From: Haloarcula ordinaria
GTDB lineage: Archaea; Halobacteriota; Halobacteria; Halobacteriales; Haloarculaceae
Length of the DNA: 64,000 nt
Assembly: GCF_029338275.1 (NCBI RefSeq)
Contig: NZ_CP119789.1
Coordinates: 2,294,001-2,358,000 of the forward strand
Direction: 5' to 3'
Below are positions 26,619 through 36,052 of this stretch, piece by piece; positions within the stretch are counted from its first letter, which is position 1, and the number at the start of each line of letters is the position of its first letter. A program made the position numbers and the translations under genes. The notes under the pieces were generated by a model. It was given only the letters and a program-made list of their open reading frames with translations. It had not been told where the DNA came from and did not search any database.

Positions 26619-27797
26619 ATGGAAGCGCGGACACTGTCGTATCTCCGTGGCCGCTTTGGCGACCATTACCGGCAGGCCTCGATAACGCCGCCGCCGGCCG
26701 CCAACGAACGGGAATGGGGTTTCATCCCGTGGACCGAGGGCCCCGGCGAGACGATGGTGCGCCACCGCTCGCTGCTCGACCTCGGCGAGCTCTCCGAGTT
26801 CCTCGGCCGCAAGAAGCCCAGACACGTCTACTTCTCCGCGGGCCGCTACGACGACCCCAGCGCGTCGACGATGGGGGCGAAGGGATGGCGTTCCTCGGAC
26901 CTCGTCTTCGACCTGGACGCCGACCACCTCCCCGCTGTCGAGCTGGGCGAGGACACGTACGGGGAGATGCTCGCGAAGTGCAAGGACGCGCTGTTGCGCC
27001 TGCTCGACTTCCTCGAAGACGACTTCGACTTCGACGACATGACCGTCGTGTTCTCCGGGGGCCGCGGGTACCACGTCCACGTCCGCGACGAGAGCATCCG
27101 GCACCTGAACCGCGAGGCGCGCCGCGAAGTCGTCGACTACGTCCGGGGTATCGGCCTGGAGTTCGACGAGCTCGTCAGCGAGCAAGCGGTCTCGGGAACG
27201 GCGGGACGGTCCAGTCCGGCCCAGAAGCGGACCCTCGTGACCGAGGGCGGGTGGGGCGCACGCGCCCACCGACACATCATGTCGGAGGTCGACGACCTAC
27301 TTGGGATGGACGAAGCGGACGCCCTCGACCGCCTCCAGAAGTACGACGGCATCGGCGAAGGGAAGGCGACGGCGGCGCTGAACGCCGCCCGGAACAACTA
27401 CGACCAGCTGGCGTCCGGGAACATCGACGTCCACCCCGCGTTCTACCAGCTCGCGAAGCTACTCCACCACGAGGTCGTCGCGACGGACAACGCACCCATC
27501 GACGAGCCGGTGACGACGGACACCAACCGCCTCATCCGGCTCCCGGGCTCGCTCCACGGCGGGAGCGGGCTGGAGGTCCAACGCATCGGCCGCGACGACA
27601 TCGCGGCGTTCGACCCGCTGGTCGACCCCGTCCCGGAGACGTTTCGCGGCCACGAGATCTCCGTCGACGTCACCGACCCTGGCCTGGTCGAACTGGGCGG
27701 CGATAGTTTTACAGTCGAGGCGGGTATCCACTCAGTACCAGAGCACGTGGGCATCTTCCTGATGGCCCGCGGTCGCGCCGAGAAGGGGAAGGAATGA
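26619..27797 (+). CDS. priS: DNA primase small (catalytic) subunit PriS
   Basis: 392 residues. The archaeal/eukaryotic primase catalytic core is visible: DLVFDLDADH (metal-binding aspartates, residues ~97-106), SGGRGYHVHV (~147-156), and TDTNRLIRLPGSLHGGSGL near residue 300 with the catalytic His and the conserved Arg. It makes the RNA/DNA primers for replication together with PriL (not in the window). Its stop overlaps the GINS start (ATGA), giving a primase-GINS operon that is characteristic of haloarchaea. Confidence 0.96.
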   Translation: MEARTLSYLRGRFGDHYRQASITPPPAANEREWGFIPWTEGPGETMVRHRSLLDLGELSEFLGRKKPRHVYFSAGRYDDPSASTMGAKGWRSSDLVFDLDADHLPAVELGEDTYGEMLAKCKDALLRLLDFLEDDFDFDDMTVVFSGGRGYHVHVRDESIRHLNREARREVVDYVRGIGLEFDELVSEQAVSGTAGRSSPAQKRTLVTEGGWGARAHRHIMSEVDDLLGMDEADALDRLQKYDGIGEGKATAALNAARNNYDQLASGNIDVHPAFYQLAKLLHHEVVATDNAPIDEPVTTDTNRLIRLPGSLHGGSGLEVQRIGRDDIAAFDPLVDPVPETFRGHEISVDVTDPGLVELGGDSFTVEAGIHSVPEHVGIFLMARGRAEKGKE

Positions 27798-28666
27798 ACC
27801 TCGACGAACTCCAGTCCGTTCAATCGCGGGAGCGCCAGACCGACCAGCTCCAGCAGCTGCGCGCGACGTTCTACACGGAGGCCGGCGAGTTCATCGCCCA
27901 ACTGCGCGAGGAGCGGTCGCGGGCGGCCCAACGGGCCGACGACCCCTTCGACGCGCCCGAGGTGAACCACCTCACCGACGACATCAACACGGCCGAGCAG
28001 ACGATAGAGGCCATCTACGAGCGTCGCGTCGGCAAAATCGTCAAGATGGCGTCGCTGGCGGCCGCCGACATGCCGATGGAGGAAGACGGGCTCACCAAGG
28101 AGGAACGGAGCCTCTTCGAGACGATGGTCCAGGCCATCAAGGACAACCGGAACCACGTCCTGGACGTCATCTCCGGGGAGAATGTGGGCGACGAGGTGGC
28201 CAGTGCCCCAATCGAGACGAGCACACCCACAGAGACGACTACCGAACCGAGCTCGGATACCCCGGCCCCAGCGGCCGATGCGGATTCACCGACACCGGAC
28301 GACAATGGCGTCGGCGCGGCCGACGTGATGGGTGGGAGCGGGATGGAACCCGACGAATCGTCGGGGACAGACCCGGAACCGGTCGGTGATGGGCGGCCGG
28401 CCGACGAGGCTGCGGTCGCCACTGACCAGGAAACGAGTCCCCCACCCCAGTCGGGCCGAGACGAGCCAGCCGAACCGGCCGACGACGGGCCGGAGCACTC
28501 CGTCGACGACGTCCAGCGTCGGACGGTCCGCATCACCGACGACGTGGGCGAGATATTCGGCGTTGACGAGCGCGAGTACGATCTCGCGACGGACGACATC
28601 GTCACACTGCCGAGCGACAACGCCGACCCGCTGGTCGAGCAGGACGCCGCCGAACCGCTCGACTAG
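27794..28666 (+). CDS. GINS complex subunit (Gins51-type)
   Basis: 290 residues. The N-terminal helical A domain (residues 1-115, NLDELQSVQSRERQTDQLQQL ... FYTEAGEFIAQL in two parts) is followed by a disordered Asp/Glu/Pro/Thr-rich linker of about 110 residues. A short C-terminal B domain follows (RRTVRITDDVGEIFGVDEREYDL). The A-then-B order is that of Sld5/Psf1-type GINS. GINS joins the MCM helicase and primase in the archaeal replisome. The overlap with priS fits that role. The long linker is unusual in length but common in halophiles. Confidence 0.9.
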   Translation: MNLDELQSVQSRERQTDQLQQLRATFYTEAGEFIAQLREERSRAAQRADDPFDAPEVNHLTDDINTAEQTIEAIYERRVGKIVKMASLAAADMPMEEDGLTKEERSLFETMVQAIKDNRNHVLDVISGENVGDEVASAPIETSTPTETTTEPSSDTPAPAADADSPTPDDNGVGAADVMGGSGMEPDESSGTDPEPVGDGRPADEAAVATDQETSPPPQSGRDEPAEPADDGPEHSVDDVQRRTVRITDDVGEIFGVDEREYDLATDDIVTLPSDNADPLVEQDAAEPLD

Positions 28667-28749
28667 TCACCGGCAAAGCGTCTCTGAGCCAGGTCTTTTC
28701 GAAAAGTTGTCAGTTCGGTAGGTGAGGACACGGCTCGACCGGCCGAGAC

Positions 28750-29847
28750 CTACGGCGCGGGCCGGTTCCCGAGCCTCAGGTCTACGGTCAGCTCGGTACC
28801 GTCACGGAGCAGCGTGACCGCGATGGTGTCGCCCGGACTGGTCTCCAGTGCCAGGTACGTCGCGAGCGCCTGTCGCGTCGGCGTGGGGGTCTCATCAAGG
28901 GCGAGTACGACGTCGCCACCAGTCGGCACCTCCGTCCCGGCGACGACGCGCGAGCCGGAGCTCCCGCGGAGGACGCCGGCTGCGGGCCCCCCGTCGACGG
29001 TGTCGTCGATGTAGACGCCGGTCGCTCTGTCCAGGCCGTTGGCCTCCGCGACCAGCGGCGTGACGCTGCGCAGCAGGACACCCATGTACGAGTGGTCGTA
29101 CGAGCCGCGTTGAATCAGGGACGGCACGACGCGCCGGGCCAGCTGGGCAGAGATGGCGAAGCCGACGTTGTCGCCGCCGCCGGAGTTGATGACGCCGATC
29201 ACGTCCCCGTCGAGGTTCACCAGCGGGCCGCCGCTGTTGCCGGGATTGACCGCCGCGTCCGTCTGGATGGCGTCGGCGATAGAGAAGTTGTTCGCGCTCC
29301 GGAGCGTCCGGTCGACGCCGCTGACGATGCCGGCGGAGACCGACCCCGAGAGCCCGAAGGGGTTCCCGATTGCGACGACCTCCGTCCCGATCGCGGGGTC
29401 CTGGTCCGCGAAGGAGAGCGGCGTCGCGGCGGCCGAGGGGTCGTCGATGTCGAGCACAGCGAGGTCGCTGTAGACGTCCATCCCGACGATGCTGACCTCG
29501 CGCCATCCGGTGTCCGCGAAGCGAGCGTAGTACTCGTCACCGCCGGCCACCACGTGTTCGTTCGTGACGATGTGGCTGTCGTCGACGAGGAAGCCGCTCC
29601 CCTGTGACCCGCCGCCCGAGCCGGTGAGCACCCGTATCGAGACGACGGAGCCGGCGACCTGCTGGTAGACGTCGGCGTAGGTCGACCCGCGGGATGCGGC
29701 CGTCTCGATGTCGGACGTCTCGGTCGACACCTGTCGGTCGGCCGTCGGGGCCTCGGTCTGTCCGGGCGCCTGGCACCCGGCGACGCCCGCGGCTGCGGCG
29801 CCGAGCGCGCCGAGCAACTGGCGACGTGACAGGCTCGTACTGTTCAT
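28750..29847 (-). CDS. HtrA/DegP-like serine protease, Tat-exported lipoprotein
   Basis: 365 residues from ATG 29847. The N-terminus carries a twin-arginine motif (SRRQLL) and a lipobox ending in Cys25 (GVAGC), so the protein is exported folded and anchored by lipid outside the membrane. The trypsin-like domain has His98 (TNEHVV), Asp128 (SDLAVLD) and Ser205 (NPGNSGGP), a complete triad. A single PDZ domain follows (residues ~255-355, YMGVLLRSVTPLVAEANGL...). It probably degrades or refolds damaged cell-surface proteins. Confidence 0.92.
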   Translation of the reverse strand: MNSTSLSRRQLLGALGAAAAGVAGCQAPGQTEAPTADRQVSTETSDIETAASRGSTYADVYQQVAGSVVSIRVLTGSGGGSQGSGFLVDDSHIVTNEHVVAGGDEYYARFADTGWREVSIVGMDVYSDLAVLDIDDPSAAATPLSFADQDPAIGTEVVAIGNPFGLSGSVSAGIVSGVDRTLRSANNFSIADAIQTDAAVNPGNSGGPLVNLDGDVIGVINSGGGDNVGFAISAQLARRVVPSLIQRGSYDHSYMGVLLRSVTPLVAEANGLDRATGVYIDDTVDGGPAAGVLRGSSGSRVVAGTEVPTGGDVVLALDETPTPTRQALATYLALETSPGDTIAVTLLRDGTELTVDLRLGNRPAP

Positions 29848-29925
29848 ACGCGAACCAGGGAGCGGAGTCCGATGAATGCCACGGTCGGCCGAAGACTCAA
29901 TATCGTCGGCCGCCGAACGTGGCCC

Positions 29926-30189
29926 ATGGCGAAGAACAATTCCGGGTCGAAGACGCCGTCGCCGGGGTTCGTCCTCCCGGGACTCAGGGCCGGCGTCGAG
30001 ATGGCGCTCGTCGGCATCATCGTCGCGCTGGTGGGGCTCCCGGCGCAGGAACCGCTGGTTCTGGGCGTCGTCCTGCTGACGGCCTTGCTTGGCATGACGG
30101 TCGTCCTCTTCTGGGCGATGAACAGACACATGCGGAAGTGGATCCGCTACGCGCAGGGCAAACCCACCCGCACGAGTCTGTTCGACTGA
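29926..30189 (+). CDS. Small two-helix membrane protein
   Basis: 87 residues from ATG 29926 (MAKNNSGSKTPSP); an earlier ATG at 29872 is possible but the TATA-like CAATATC at about 29899-29905 supports 29926. Two hydrophobic helices (VEMALVGIIVALVGL and LVLGVVLLTALLGMTVVLF) are followed by a basic tail (RHMRKWIRYAQGK). Divergent from the HtrA protease. I do not recognise the function. Confidence 0.6.
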   Translation: MAKNNSGSKTPSPGFVLPGLRAGVEMALVGIIVALVGLPAQEPLVLGVVLLTALLGMTVVLFWAMNRHMRKWIRYAQGKPTRTSLFD

Positions 30190-30248
30190 CCGGAACCTGA
30201 AAGCCCACTGTACAGTTAAGTACGAGCCACGTGTACGGTCTGGCGACT

Positions 30249-30959
30249 ATGGATTTAACCTGGTACGGCCACTCGACGTGGGCCGTCACAGTCGACGGGA
30301 CAGAGCTGCTCATCGACCCCTTCTTCGACAACCCGATGACAGAGACCGACCCGGAGGAACTGGACCCCGACTACGTCCTGCTCACACACGGCCACGCCGA
30401 CCACATCGCCGACGTGGACCGCTATCGCGGGACGACTGTGGTCGGGACACCCGAAGTCGTCGAGTACTGTGAGGACAACTACGGCGTCAACGACACCATC
30501 GGGTTCAACATCGGCGGGACCATCGAACTCGGCGACGCGTACGTCACCATGCACCGGGCCGACCACACCAACGGGATGGACACGTCCTACGGGGCCACGG
30601 GCGGCATGCCGGCCGGATACATCATCTCCGACACCAAGCCGACACAGATTAGCGACGCCGATTCGACGACGTTCTACCACGCCGGCGACACCGGGCTGAT
30701 GACCGAGATGCGGGACGTCATCGGACCGTACCTCGAACCCGACGCTGCCGCCCTGCCGGTCGGCGACCACTTCACCATGGGCCCGATGCAGGCCGCCATC
30801 GCCGTCGACTGGCTGGACGTCGACCACGCGTTCCCGATGCACTACGACACGTTCCCGCCTATCGAAATCGAGGTCGAGGATTTCGCCAGAGAAGTGAAAG
30901 CGGCCGGAAGTGACACCGACGTGCACGTCCTCGAAGGCGACGAGACGTTCACGCTCTAG
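30249..30959 (+). CDS. UPF0173-type metal-dependent hydrolase (metallo-beta-lactamase fold)
   Basis: 236 residues from ATG 30249. The metal-binding signature is THGHADH (His47, His49, Asp51, His52), with further ligands in [16 protein letters not shown] and [10 protein letters not shown]. The short length and the start [11 protein letters not shown] mark the UPF0173 family (UlaG-like hydrolases). The substrate is unknown. It acts in the cytoplasm. Confidence 0.88.
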   Translation: MDLTWYGHSTWAVTVDGTELLIDPFFDNPMTETDPEELDPDYVLLTHGHADHIADVDRYRGTTVVGTPEVVEYCEDNYGVNDTIGFNIGGTIELGDAYVTMHRADHTNGMDTSYGATGGMPAGYIISDTKPTQISDADSTTFYHAGDTGLMTEMRDVIGPYLEPDAAALPVGDHFTMGPMQAAIAVDWLDVDHAFPMHYDTFPPIEIEVEDFAREVKAAGSDTDVHVLEGDETFTL

Positions 30960-31006
30960 TCGGGCCACCCCGGGACCGCTGCCGCCATGTCCGCTGTTTT
31001 CCGGTG

Positions 31007-31897
31007 TTACTCTTCGGCCAGCGACACGTCCGCCGTTTCGGCGAGGTGCTTGATGACGGCGGTCATGTCCTCGCTGCCATGCCCCTGTGCGCGCGCCGCA
31101 CTGAACGACTCGCGCGCCGCAGCGGTCTGTGAGAGCGGCGCACCGACGTCGCCGGCGCGGTCGAGGGCCAGCGAGAGGTCCTTGAACTGGTAGTCGACCG
31201 GGAACCGCGGCTCGTAGTCCCCGTCGGCGATGAGTTCGCCCTTGCCCGCGAACAGCGGACAGTCCAGCGCACCGTTGTCGACGACCGTCTGCATGGTGTC
31301 GAGGTCCAGTCCGTTCTTCCGGCCGAAGACGAGCGCTTCCGCGAACGCGCCCATCGCGTCGCCCAGCAGGAGGTTGATGAACAGCTTCATGTTCGTCCCC
31401 TGGCCCGTCTCGCCGCAGTTGACGACGGGTTCGCACATCGCTTCGAGCATCGGCCAGACGTCTTCGACAGCGGATTCCTCGCCGCTCGCCAGGCCGACGA
31501 GTGTCCCCTCCCGCGCCGGCCCGACGGTGCCGGAGACGGGCGCGTCGACGAAGGTCCCGCCGGCCTCGGAGACCATCTCTGCGGCCGCCATCGTCTCGTC
31601 GTAGCCGATGGTGCTCATCTGGACGACCGTTGTCCCCTCGTCGAGTCCCGCCAGCAGACCGTCGTCCTGTTCGAGGACCGCTTCGACGGCGGCGCCGTTG
31701 CTGACGATGAGACAGACGACGTCGACCCGTTCCGCGACGTCTCTCGGTGACGCGCCGGTCTCGATACCCGCCGATTCGAAGGGGTCCTCGCGGTCGTCGG
31801 AGCGGTTGTACACGAGCAGGTCGAACCCTGCGTCGTCGAGGTTCCACGCCATCGGTGCACCCATCGCACCTAGTCCGATGAAGCCTACGTCTGCCAT
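31007..31897 (-). CDS. NAD(P)-dependent beta-hydroxyacid dehydrogenase (3-hydroxyisobutyrate dehydrogenase family)
   Basis: 296 residues from ATG 31897 (MADVGFIGLGAMG). The Rossmann loop GLGAMGAPMA binds the nucleotide, the substrate motif is DAPVSGTVGPAREG, and the catalytic lysine lies in GQGTNMKLFINLL. The family includes 3-hydroxyisobutyrate and tartronate-semialdehyde reductases. The sequence does not tell which. An in-frame GTG/ATG extension to 31918 is not needed. Convergent with the UPF0173 gene. Confidence 0.87.
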   Translation of the reverse strand: MADVGFIGLGAMGAPMAWNLDDAGFDLLVYNRSDDREDPFESAGIETGASPRDVAERVDVVCLIVSNGAAVEAVLEQDDGLLAGLDEGTTVVQMSTIGYDETMAAAEMVSEAGGTFVDAPVSGTVGPAREGTLVGLASGEESAVEDVWPMLEAMCEPVVNCGETGQGTNMKLFINLLLGDAMGAFAEALVFGRKNGLDLDTMQTVVDNGALDCPLFAGKGELIADGDYEPRFPVDYQFKDLSLALDRAGDVGAPLSQTAAARESFSAARAQGHGSEDMTAVIKHLAETADVSLAEE

Positions 31898-32012
31898 AGG
31901 CAGGCGTTCGCTCTCCACCCTCTAATACGCTGTGAAGCCGATTCGGATGACCCATTCGTCCGAACGCAGGCCAGCAACATTTAGGGGAGCGCGCCCCCAG
32001 TACACGAACGCA

Positions 32013-32408
32013 ATGACGGATATCGAAGTCAAAAGCACGTGCACGGAAGGATACACAGTCGAGAGCGTCATCGACGGCGAATGGGAGCTCGTCGTGGACG
32101 CACTCAGCGAGGACGGACCGTCGGCGAACCAGGTCCTGGCGGCCGACTACGCGTCCTGTTACATCCCGGCGTTCCGCGTCGCCGCGAGCAAACACGGGTA
32201 CGACGACATCGGCACGGTAGAGGTCGACGTCGAAGCCGACCTGGACGACGACGACGACCTGGTGGCCATGCGGTGGCACATCCAGGTCGAGGCCGACCTC
32301 GGCGACGACGAGCAGGACATCGTCGAACTGGGCGAGGAGATCTGCCACGTCCACTCGGCGCTCCGCGAGGGGCTCCACGCCGAGATTACGATCGACTCCG
32401 GCGTCTGA
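32013..32408 (+). CDS. OsmC family protein
   Basis: 131 residues from ATG 32013. Both redox cysteines of OsmC/Ohr are present: one in DYASCYIPAFRVAA and one in EEICHVHSALREG. These proteins reduce organic hydroperoxides with thiol partners. A TTTAGG element about 28-34 bases before the ATG could be the promoter. It is divergent from the dehydrogenase. Confidence 0.85.
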   Translation: MTDIEVKSTCTEGYTVESVIDGEWELVVDALSEDGPSANQVLAADYASCYIPAFRVAASKHGYDDIGTVEVDVEADLDDDDDLVAMRWHIQVEADLGDDEQDIVELGEEICHVHSALREGLHAEITIDSGV

Positions 32409-32481
32409 ACGGCACCGACTCTAATTTTCGGTCCGGACGGACCGGGAAACGCTCATACGCCCGGCCCACCAACGTCGTCGT

Positions 32482-32916
32482 ATGCGTGACCCATCCTGGA
32501 CAGACCGCATCGCAGCAGAGCGGATGTCCGTCGACCAGCAGTTCAACGAATACGTCGAGGCCTCGTCGTTCTCCAGCCAGCAGTGGGGTCTCGTGATGAC
32601 TGCCGTCGAGTTCGAGATAGAGAACCCGGAATCCCCCGACGAGGCGCGCGTCGTCGCCAACACGTCGAAGCTGTCGAGCATCATGCCCGAGATGGACCGA
32701 ATCGAACAGCAGTCCCCGATGGGCGGCGGTGGCTCCGGCGGATCGAGCGGCGGCGGCCTCTTCTCGGGCGTGAAGTCAGCCCTCGGCCTCGGCGGCGGCG
32801 GTAGCAACGAGAAGATGGAAGAGGCGACGGAACTGGCACAGCAGTACGCCGAGCAACTCCAGGAGGAACTCGAATCGAAGGGGCGCTGGGAGTCGCTCTG
32901 CAAGATGGAGGCCTGA
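32482..32916 (+). CDS. Haloarchaeal protein of unknown function (resembles DUF5799)
   Basis: 144 residues. The N-terminal half (DRIAAERMSVDQQFNEYV ... SFSSQQWGLVMTAVEFEIE) is helical and is the conserved part. A glycine/serine linker (GGGGSGGSSGGG) follows, then an acidic coiled-coil-like C-terminus (EKMEEATELAQQYAEQLQEEL). This recalls the DUF5799 group restricted to haloarchaea. No catalytic pattern is visible. Confidence 0.72.
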   Translation: MRDPSWTDRIAAERMSVDQQFNEYVEASSFSSQQWGLVMTAVEFEIENPESPDEARVVANTSKLSSIMPEMDRIEQQSPMGGGGSGGSSGGGLFSGVKSALGLGGGGSNEKMEEATELAQQYAEQLQEELESKGRWESLCKMEA

Positions 32917-33035
32917 GGAGACCGACTCGGCAGGCCAGTCAGAACGACACCGGTAGCGACCCACAGCATGCACGTTCGATAGGAAACCGACAGAATCGAA
33001 AGCGGTTAGTGGGTAATCCTGGAACACGGTAGCAT

Positions 33036-33152
33036 ATGCGAGACGTCAGTGCCGTTCCCTCTGACCGGAACGACATCGCCAGGAACGACGCCGGGATTCG
33101 AGCCACAGCTGAACAAGCACTCCAGAGCACGACGAAGCGGGATGTGGTGTGA
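33036..33152 (+). CDS. Candidate 38-residue protein upstream of the sugar kinase
   Basis: ATG 33036 opens MRDVSAVPSDRNDIARNDAG... and stops with TGA two bases before the ATG of the sugar kinase. A GGTAATCC element about 20-25 bases before the ATG could be its promoter. Codon third positions are only moderately G/C-rich, so the coding call is uncertain. If real, it would be translated first on the kinase mRNA and could couple to it. The rest of the 32917-33035 gap holds nothing I can name. Confidence 0.3.
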   Translation: MRDVSAVPSDRNDIARNDAGIRATAEQALQSTTKRDVV

Positions 33153-33154
33153 CG

Positions 33155-34282
33155 ATGAACGACGAGACGCGAAACGCGGTCGAGCGGGCACTCGAACAGT
33201 TCCCGGAGGCGGCAGCGCTCCCCGAGGCCGTCGAGCGGGGCCGCGTCGTCTTCGGCTTCGACGGGTACGTGGACCGCGTCAGGGAGATGGTCGCCGACCG
33301 GTCCGGCCCGCAGGACTTCGACCGACTCGCGACAATCGAGTCGCTGGGCGACCGCATCGAGCGGTCGGTCGCCGCTGACAGCTCACTCTCGTTCGAGTGG
33401 CTCCAGCACGGCACCCGGACGGGGGGCCACACGTGCCACGTCTCGCGTGCCTTCGGCGCGTGGTCGTTCGACCCGGTGATGGTCGGGATGTACGGGGACC
33501 CGATCGCCGAGCCGTTCGCGACGGAGTTCGGCGACTACGAGATGCACTCCCTGGGCGAGCCGGGCGTCACGGACGCCATCGAGTTCGACGACGGGAAGCT
33601 GATGCTGACCGAGATCGGCGACACGATGGAACTGGACTGGGCGACGCTCGACGACGGCGTCGGTCACGACACACTCGTCGACCGTATCGACGGCGCGAGC
33701 CTCCTGGGGACCGGCTACTGGTCGGAGACGCCCGACCTGCCGGACATCCTGAAAGGACTCAGCAGCCGCTGGGACGAGATGGCGGACCCGCCGAGCCACG
33801 TCCTCGTCGACCCCGGTGACGTCCGCAAACTCGACGACGACCGGCTCCGAGCGGGCCGCGAGGCTATCGGTCGGCTGAACGAGGTGACGAACGTCGTGGT
33901 CTCCTCTAATCGGGCGGAGTCGAGCGTCATCGCCGACGCCTTCGAGGGCGAGGTAGACCGGTCGTTCGAGGGTGACATCGAGGCGGCGTTCGACGCGCTC
34001 GAACCGACCTGGTACGTCGGCCACGGCGTCGAGGCCGGCGTCGTCGCGACGGCCGACGGCGTCTCCAGCGTGGCTGTCCCGGCGGTCGACGAGCCCGCGA
34101 TGACGACCAGCTCCGGCGACCACTTCAACGCCGGCCTCGGGCTCGGACTCGTGACCGGCCTCTCACCGGCACCCGCGGTCGTCCTGGGGAACGCCGTCGC
34201 CGGGTACTTCGTGCGGACGGCGGACCAGCCGTCGCTGACGGCGGTCCGGGAGTTCGTCGAGACGTACCTCTCGAAGTTCTAA
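33155..34282 (+). CDS. Ribokinase-fold (PfkB-type) sugar kinase
   Basis: 375 residues from ATG 33155; a GTG six bases earlier is also in frame. The fold signature is at both ends: FGFDGYVDRV near the N-terminus and TSSGDHFNAGLGLGLVTG near residue 325, where the Asp of GDHFNAG is the catalytic base in place of the usual GAGD. The N-terminus is longer than in ribokinase. The sugar is unknown. It is convergent with pfkB and may belong to the same sugar-use region, but it has no visible operon partner other than the 38-residue frame. Confidence 0.75.
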   Translation: MNDETRNAVERALEQFPEAAALPEAVERGRVVFGFDGYVDRVREMVADRSGPQDFDRLATIESLGDRIERSVAADSSLSFEWLQHGTRTGGHTCHVSRAFGAWSFDPVMVGMYGDPIAEPFATEFGDYEMHSLGEPGVTDAIEFDDGKLMLTEIGDTMELDWATLDDGVGHDTLVDRIDGASLLGTGYWSETPDLPDILKGLSSRWDEMADPPSHVLVDPGDVRKLDDDRLRAGREAIGRLNEVTNVVVSSNRAESSVIADAFEGEVDRSFEGDIEAAFDALEPTWYVGHGVEAGVVATADGVSSVAVPAVDEPAMTTSSGDHFNAGLGLGLVTGLSPAPAVVLGNAVAGYFVRTADQPSLTAVREFVETYLSKF

Positions 34283-34302
34283 CTACCTGCTTTCTCGGGT
34301 CG

Positions 34303-35217
34303 CTACTCGTCGAGCCGGCGAACCGTGACGCGGTCCCGAGCCGCCTCGACACCGTCGAACGAGTTGACGTCGGTGCCGGCCGCCTGTACCAGTCGCGACG
34401 AGACGGCGACGCCGGTTCGGAGTGCCGTCCGGTCGTCGGCGCCCTCGTCCCAGGCGGCGACGGCTCCGGAGAGCAACGAGTCGCCGGCACCGACCGTATC
34501 GACCACGTCGACGTCGAGCGCCTCGGCGTACAGCAGCTCGGAGCCGGTAGCCAGCACCGCCCCGTCGGCGCCCATCGACGCGAGGACGCGGTCGAACCCC
34601 TCGTCGCGGAACGCGTCTGCCGCCCGCGCACACCCGTCGACAGTCGAGACGTCGGTCCCGGTGGCTTCGGCCAGTTCTTCGCGGTTGGGTTTGCACAGTG
34701 CGTACTCGGACTCCAGTTGCGTGAGGTAGGTTCCCCCCATGTCCACGACGGTGTCCCAGTCGCCGGCTCGGGCGATGCGGTCGACGTCGGCCGTCGAGAC
34801 GCCAGGTGGGAGACTCCCGCTGACGAGCACTCGCTCGGGGCCCAAGGACTGGACCGTCTCGACCAGCTCGTCGATAGACTCCGGTTCCACTGGCGCGCTG
34901 TCGTGATTTAGTTTGTACTCCTCGCCAGCGGCGATGGCCGTCGTGTTCAGTCGGGTCGGCCCGTCGACCTGGACGAAGTCCGTCTCGATGCCGTCGTCCT
35001 CGAGCTCGTCGCTGATGAACTCGCCGGTGAACCCGCCGACGATACCCGTCGCGACGCAGGGCCGGTCCAGCCCGGTCAGGTACCGGGCGACGTTGATTCC
35101 CTTGCCGCCGGCGTTGAACCGAGCGTCCGTCGCCCGGAGTATCGCGTCGGCGTCCATCGGTTCGTCGAACTGTAGCGTCTGGTCGACTGCTGGGTTGTAG
35201 GTGACTGTGACAATCAT
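34303..35217 (-). CDS. pfkB: 1-phosphofructokinase
   Basis: 304 residues. PfkB signatures are FNAGGKGINVARYL (residues ~34-47) and VDTVGAGDSLLSGAVA with the catalytic Asp. It phosphorylates fructose 1-phosphate to fructose 1,6-bisphosphate. The gene starts with a 4-base overlap on glpR, the same order as in Haloferax volcanii, where the two are co-transcribed and serve fructose use. No PTS genes are in the window. Confidence 0.92.
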   Translation of the reverse strand: MIVTVTYNPAVDQTLQFDEPMDADAILRATDARFNAGGKGINVARYLTGLDRPCVATGIVGGFTGEFISDELEDDGIETDFVQVDGPTRLNTTAIAAGEEYKLNHDSAPVEPESIDELVETVQSLGPERVLVSGSLPPGVSTADVDRIARAGDWDTVVDMGGTYLTQLESEYALCKPNREELAEATGTDVSTVDGCARAADAFRDEGFDRVLASMGADGAVLATGSELLYAEALDVDVVDTVGAGDSLLSGAVAAWDEGADDRTALRTGVAVSSRLVQAAGTDVNSFDGVEAARDRVTVRRLDE

Positions 35218-35975
35218 TGGCTGACACTCTCGACGAGTACGTCCGCGTCTGCGAGCGCTGCTGCCAGGGCCGCTGGCGGTTCTGCGTCCGTCACGAGTGC
35301 GTCGACGTCCGCGAGGTCGGCGAAGGAGACGAAACTCCGCTCGTCGAACTTCGAACTGTCCGCGACGAGGACCACGCGACTGGCCCGCTCGACCATCTGT
35401 GTCTTGACCGCCGCCTCCTCCTCGTTGGGCGTCGAGAGACCCGCGTCGGCGTGGATTCCGTTCGTCCCGAGAAAGAGGAGGTCGAAGTTGGCCCGGTCGA
35501 GGAACGCCGAGGCGGTCGGACCGACGAGGGCGCGGGTCCGCGCCCGGAGCGTCCCGCCGGTCAGTTTCACGTCGATGTCCCGCTCAGAGAGCTCGGTCGC
35601 CACGGTCGGCATGTTCGTCACCGCGACGTACCCGGTATCGGGGAGGACGCGAGCGATCTCCATCGTCGTCGTCCCGGCGTCGAGGAAGACCACGTGACCC
35701 TCCCTGACCTCCGCTTTGGCGCGCTCCGCGATAGCCTGCTTCGCCGCCAGATGTTCGACCTCCCGCTGGTCGTAGGAGCGCTCGGTGCCGACGGACGGCG
35801 TCGGAACGGCCCCGCCGTGCGTTCGCTCGATACGGCCCTCGTCTTCCAGGTCTCGGAGATCACGGCGGACAGTGGCTTTCGAGAACTCGAGTTCGTCCGC
35901 CAGCTTGGCGACGGAACAGCCGTCACGTTCCGTCACCAGTTCCACGATAGTCCGTTTTCTCTCGGCCGGAAGCAT
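35214..35975 (-). CDS. glpR: DeoR/GlpR-type transcriptional repressor
   Basis: 253 residues. The N-terminal winged helix reads CSVAKLADELEFSKATVRRDLRDLE followed by RIERTHGGA, the DeoR signature. The C-terminal sugar-phosphate sensor domain has LDAGTTTMEIAR, LTGGTLR and NEEEAAVKTQM. In Haloferax the homologue represses fructose and glucose catabolic genes (established knowledge); the same role is inferred here from the overlap with pfkB. The 77-base upstream gap contains GGTAAATC at about 36004-36011, a possible TATA box. Confidence 0.92.
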   Translation of the reverse strand: MLPAERKRTIVELVTERDGCSVAKLADELEFSKATVRRDLRDLEDEGRIERTHGGAVPTPSVGTERSYDQREVEHLAAKQAIAERAKAEVREGHVVFLDAGTTTMEIARVLPDTGYVAVTNMPTVATELSERDIDVKLTGGTLRARTRALVGPTASAFLDRANFDLLFLGTNGIHADAGLSTPNEEEAAVKTQMVERASRVVLVADSSKFDERSFVSFADLADVDALVTDAEPPAALAAALADADVLVESVSQ

Positions 35976-36052
35976 CGTCGCTCGGGCGGTTGTTCCCGGT
36001 CCGATTTACCACTTTCTATCGTATGGTTTCGTTTCTGCGTGCTTCGACCGGG

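Noticed and set aside
30255..32378. 707-codon minus-strand open frame
   Set aside because: It crosses the UPF0173 gene, the dehydrogenase and OsmC in another frame and switches to Arg-rich sequence in the middle.
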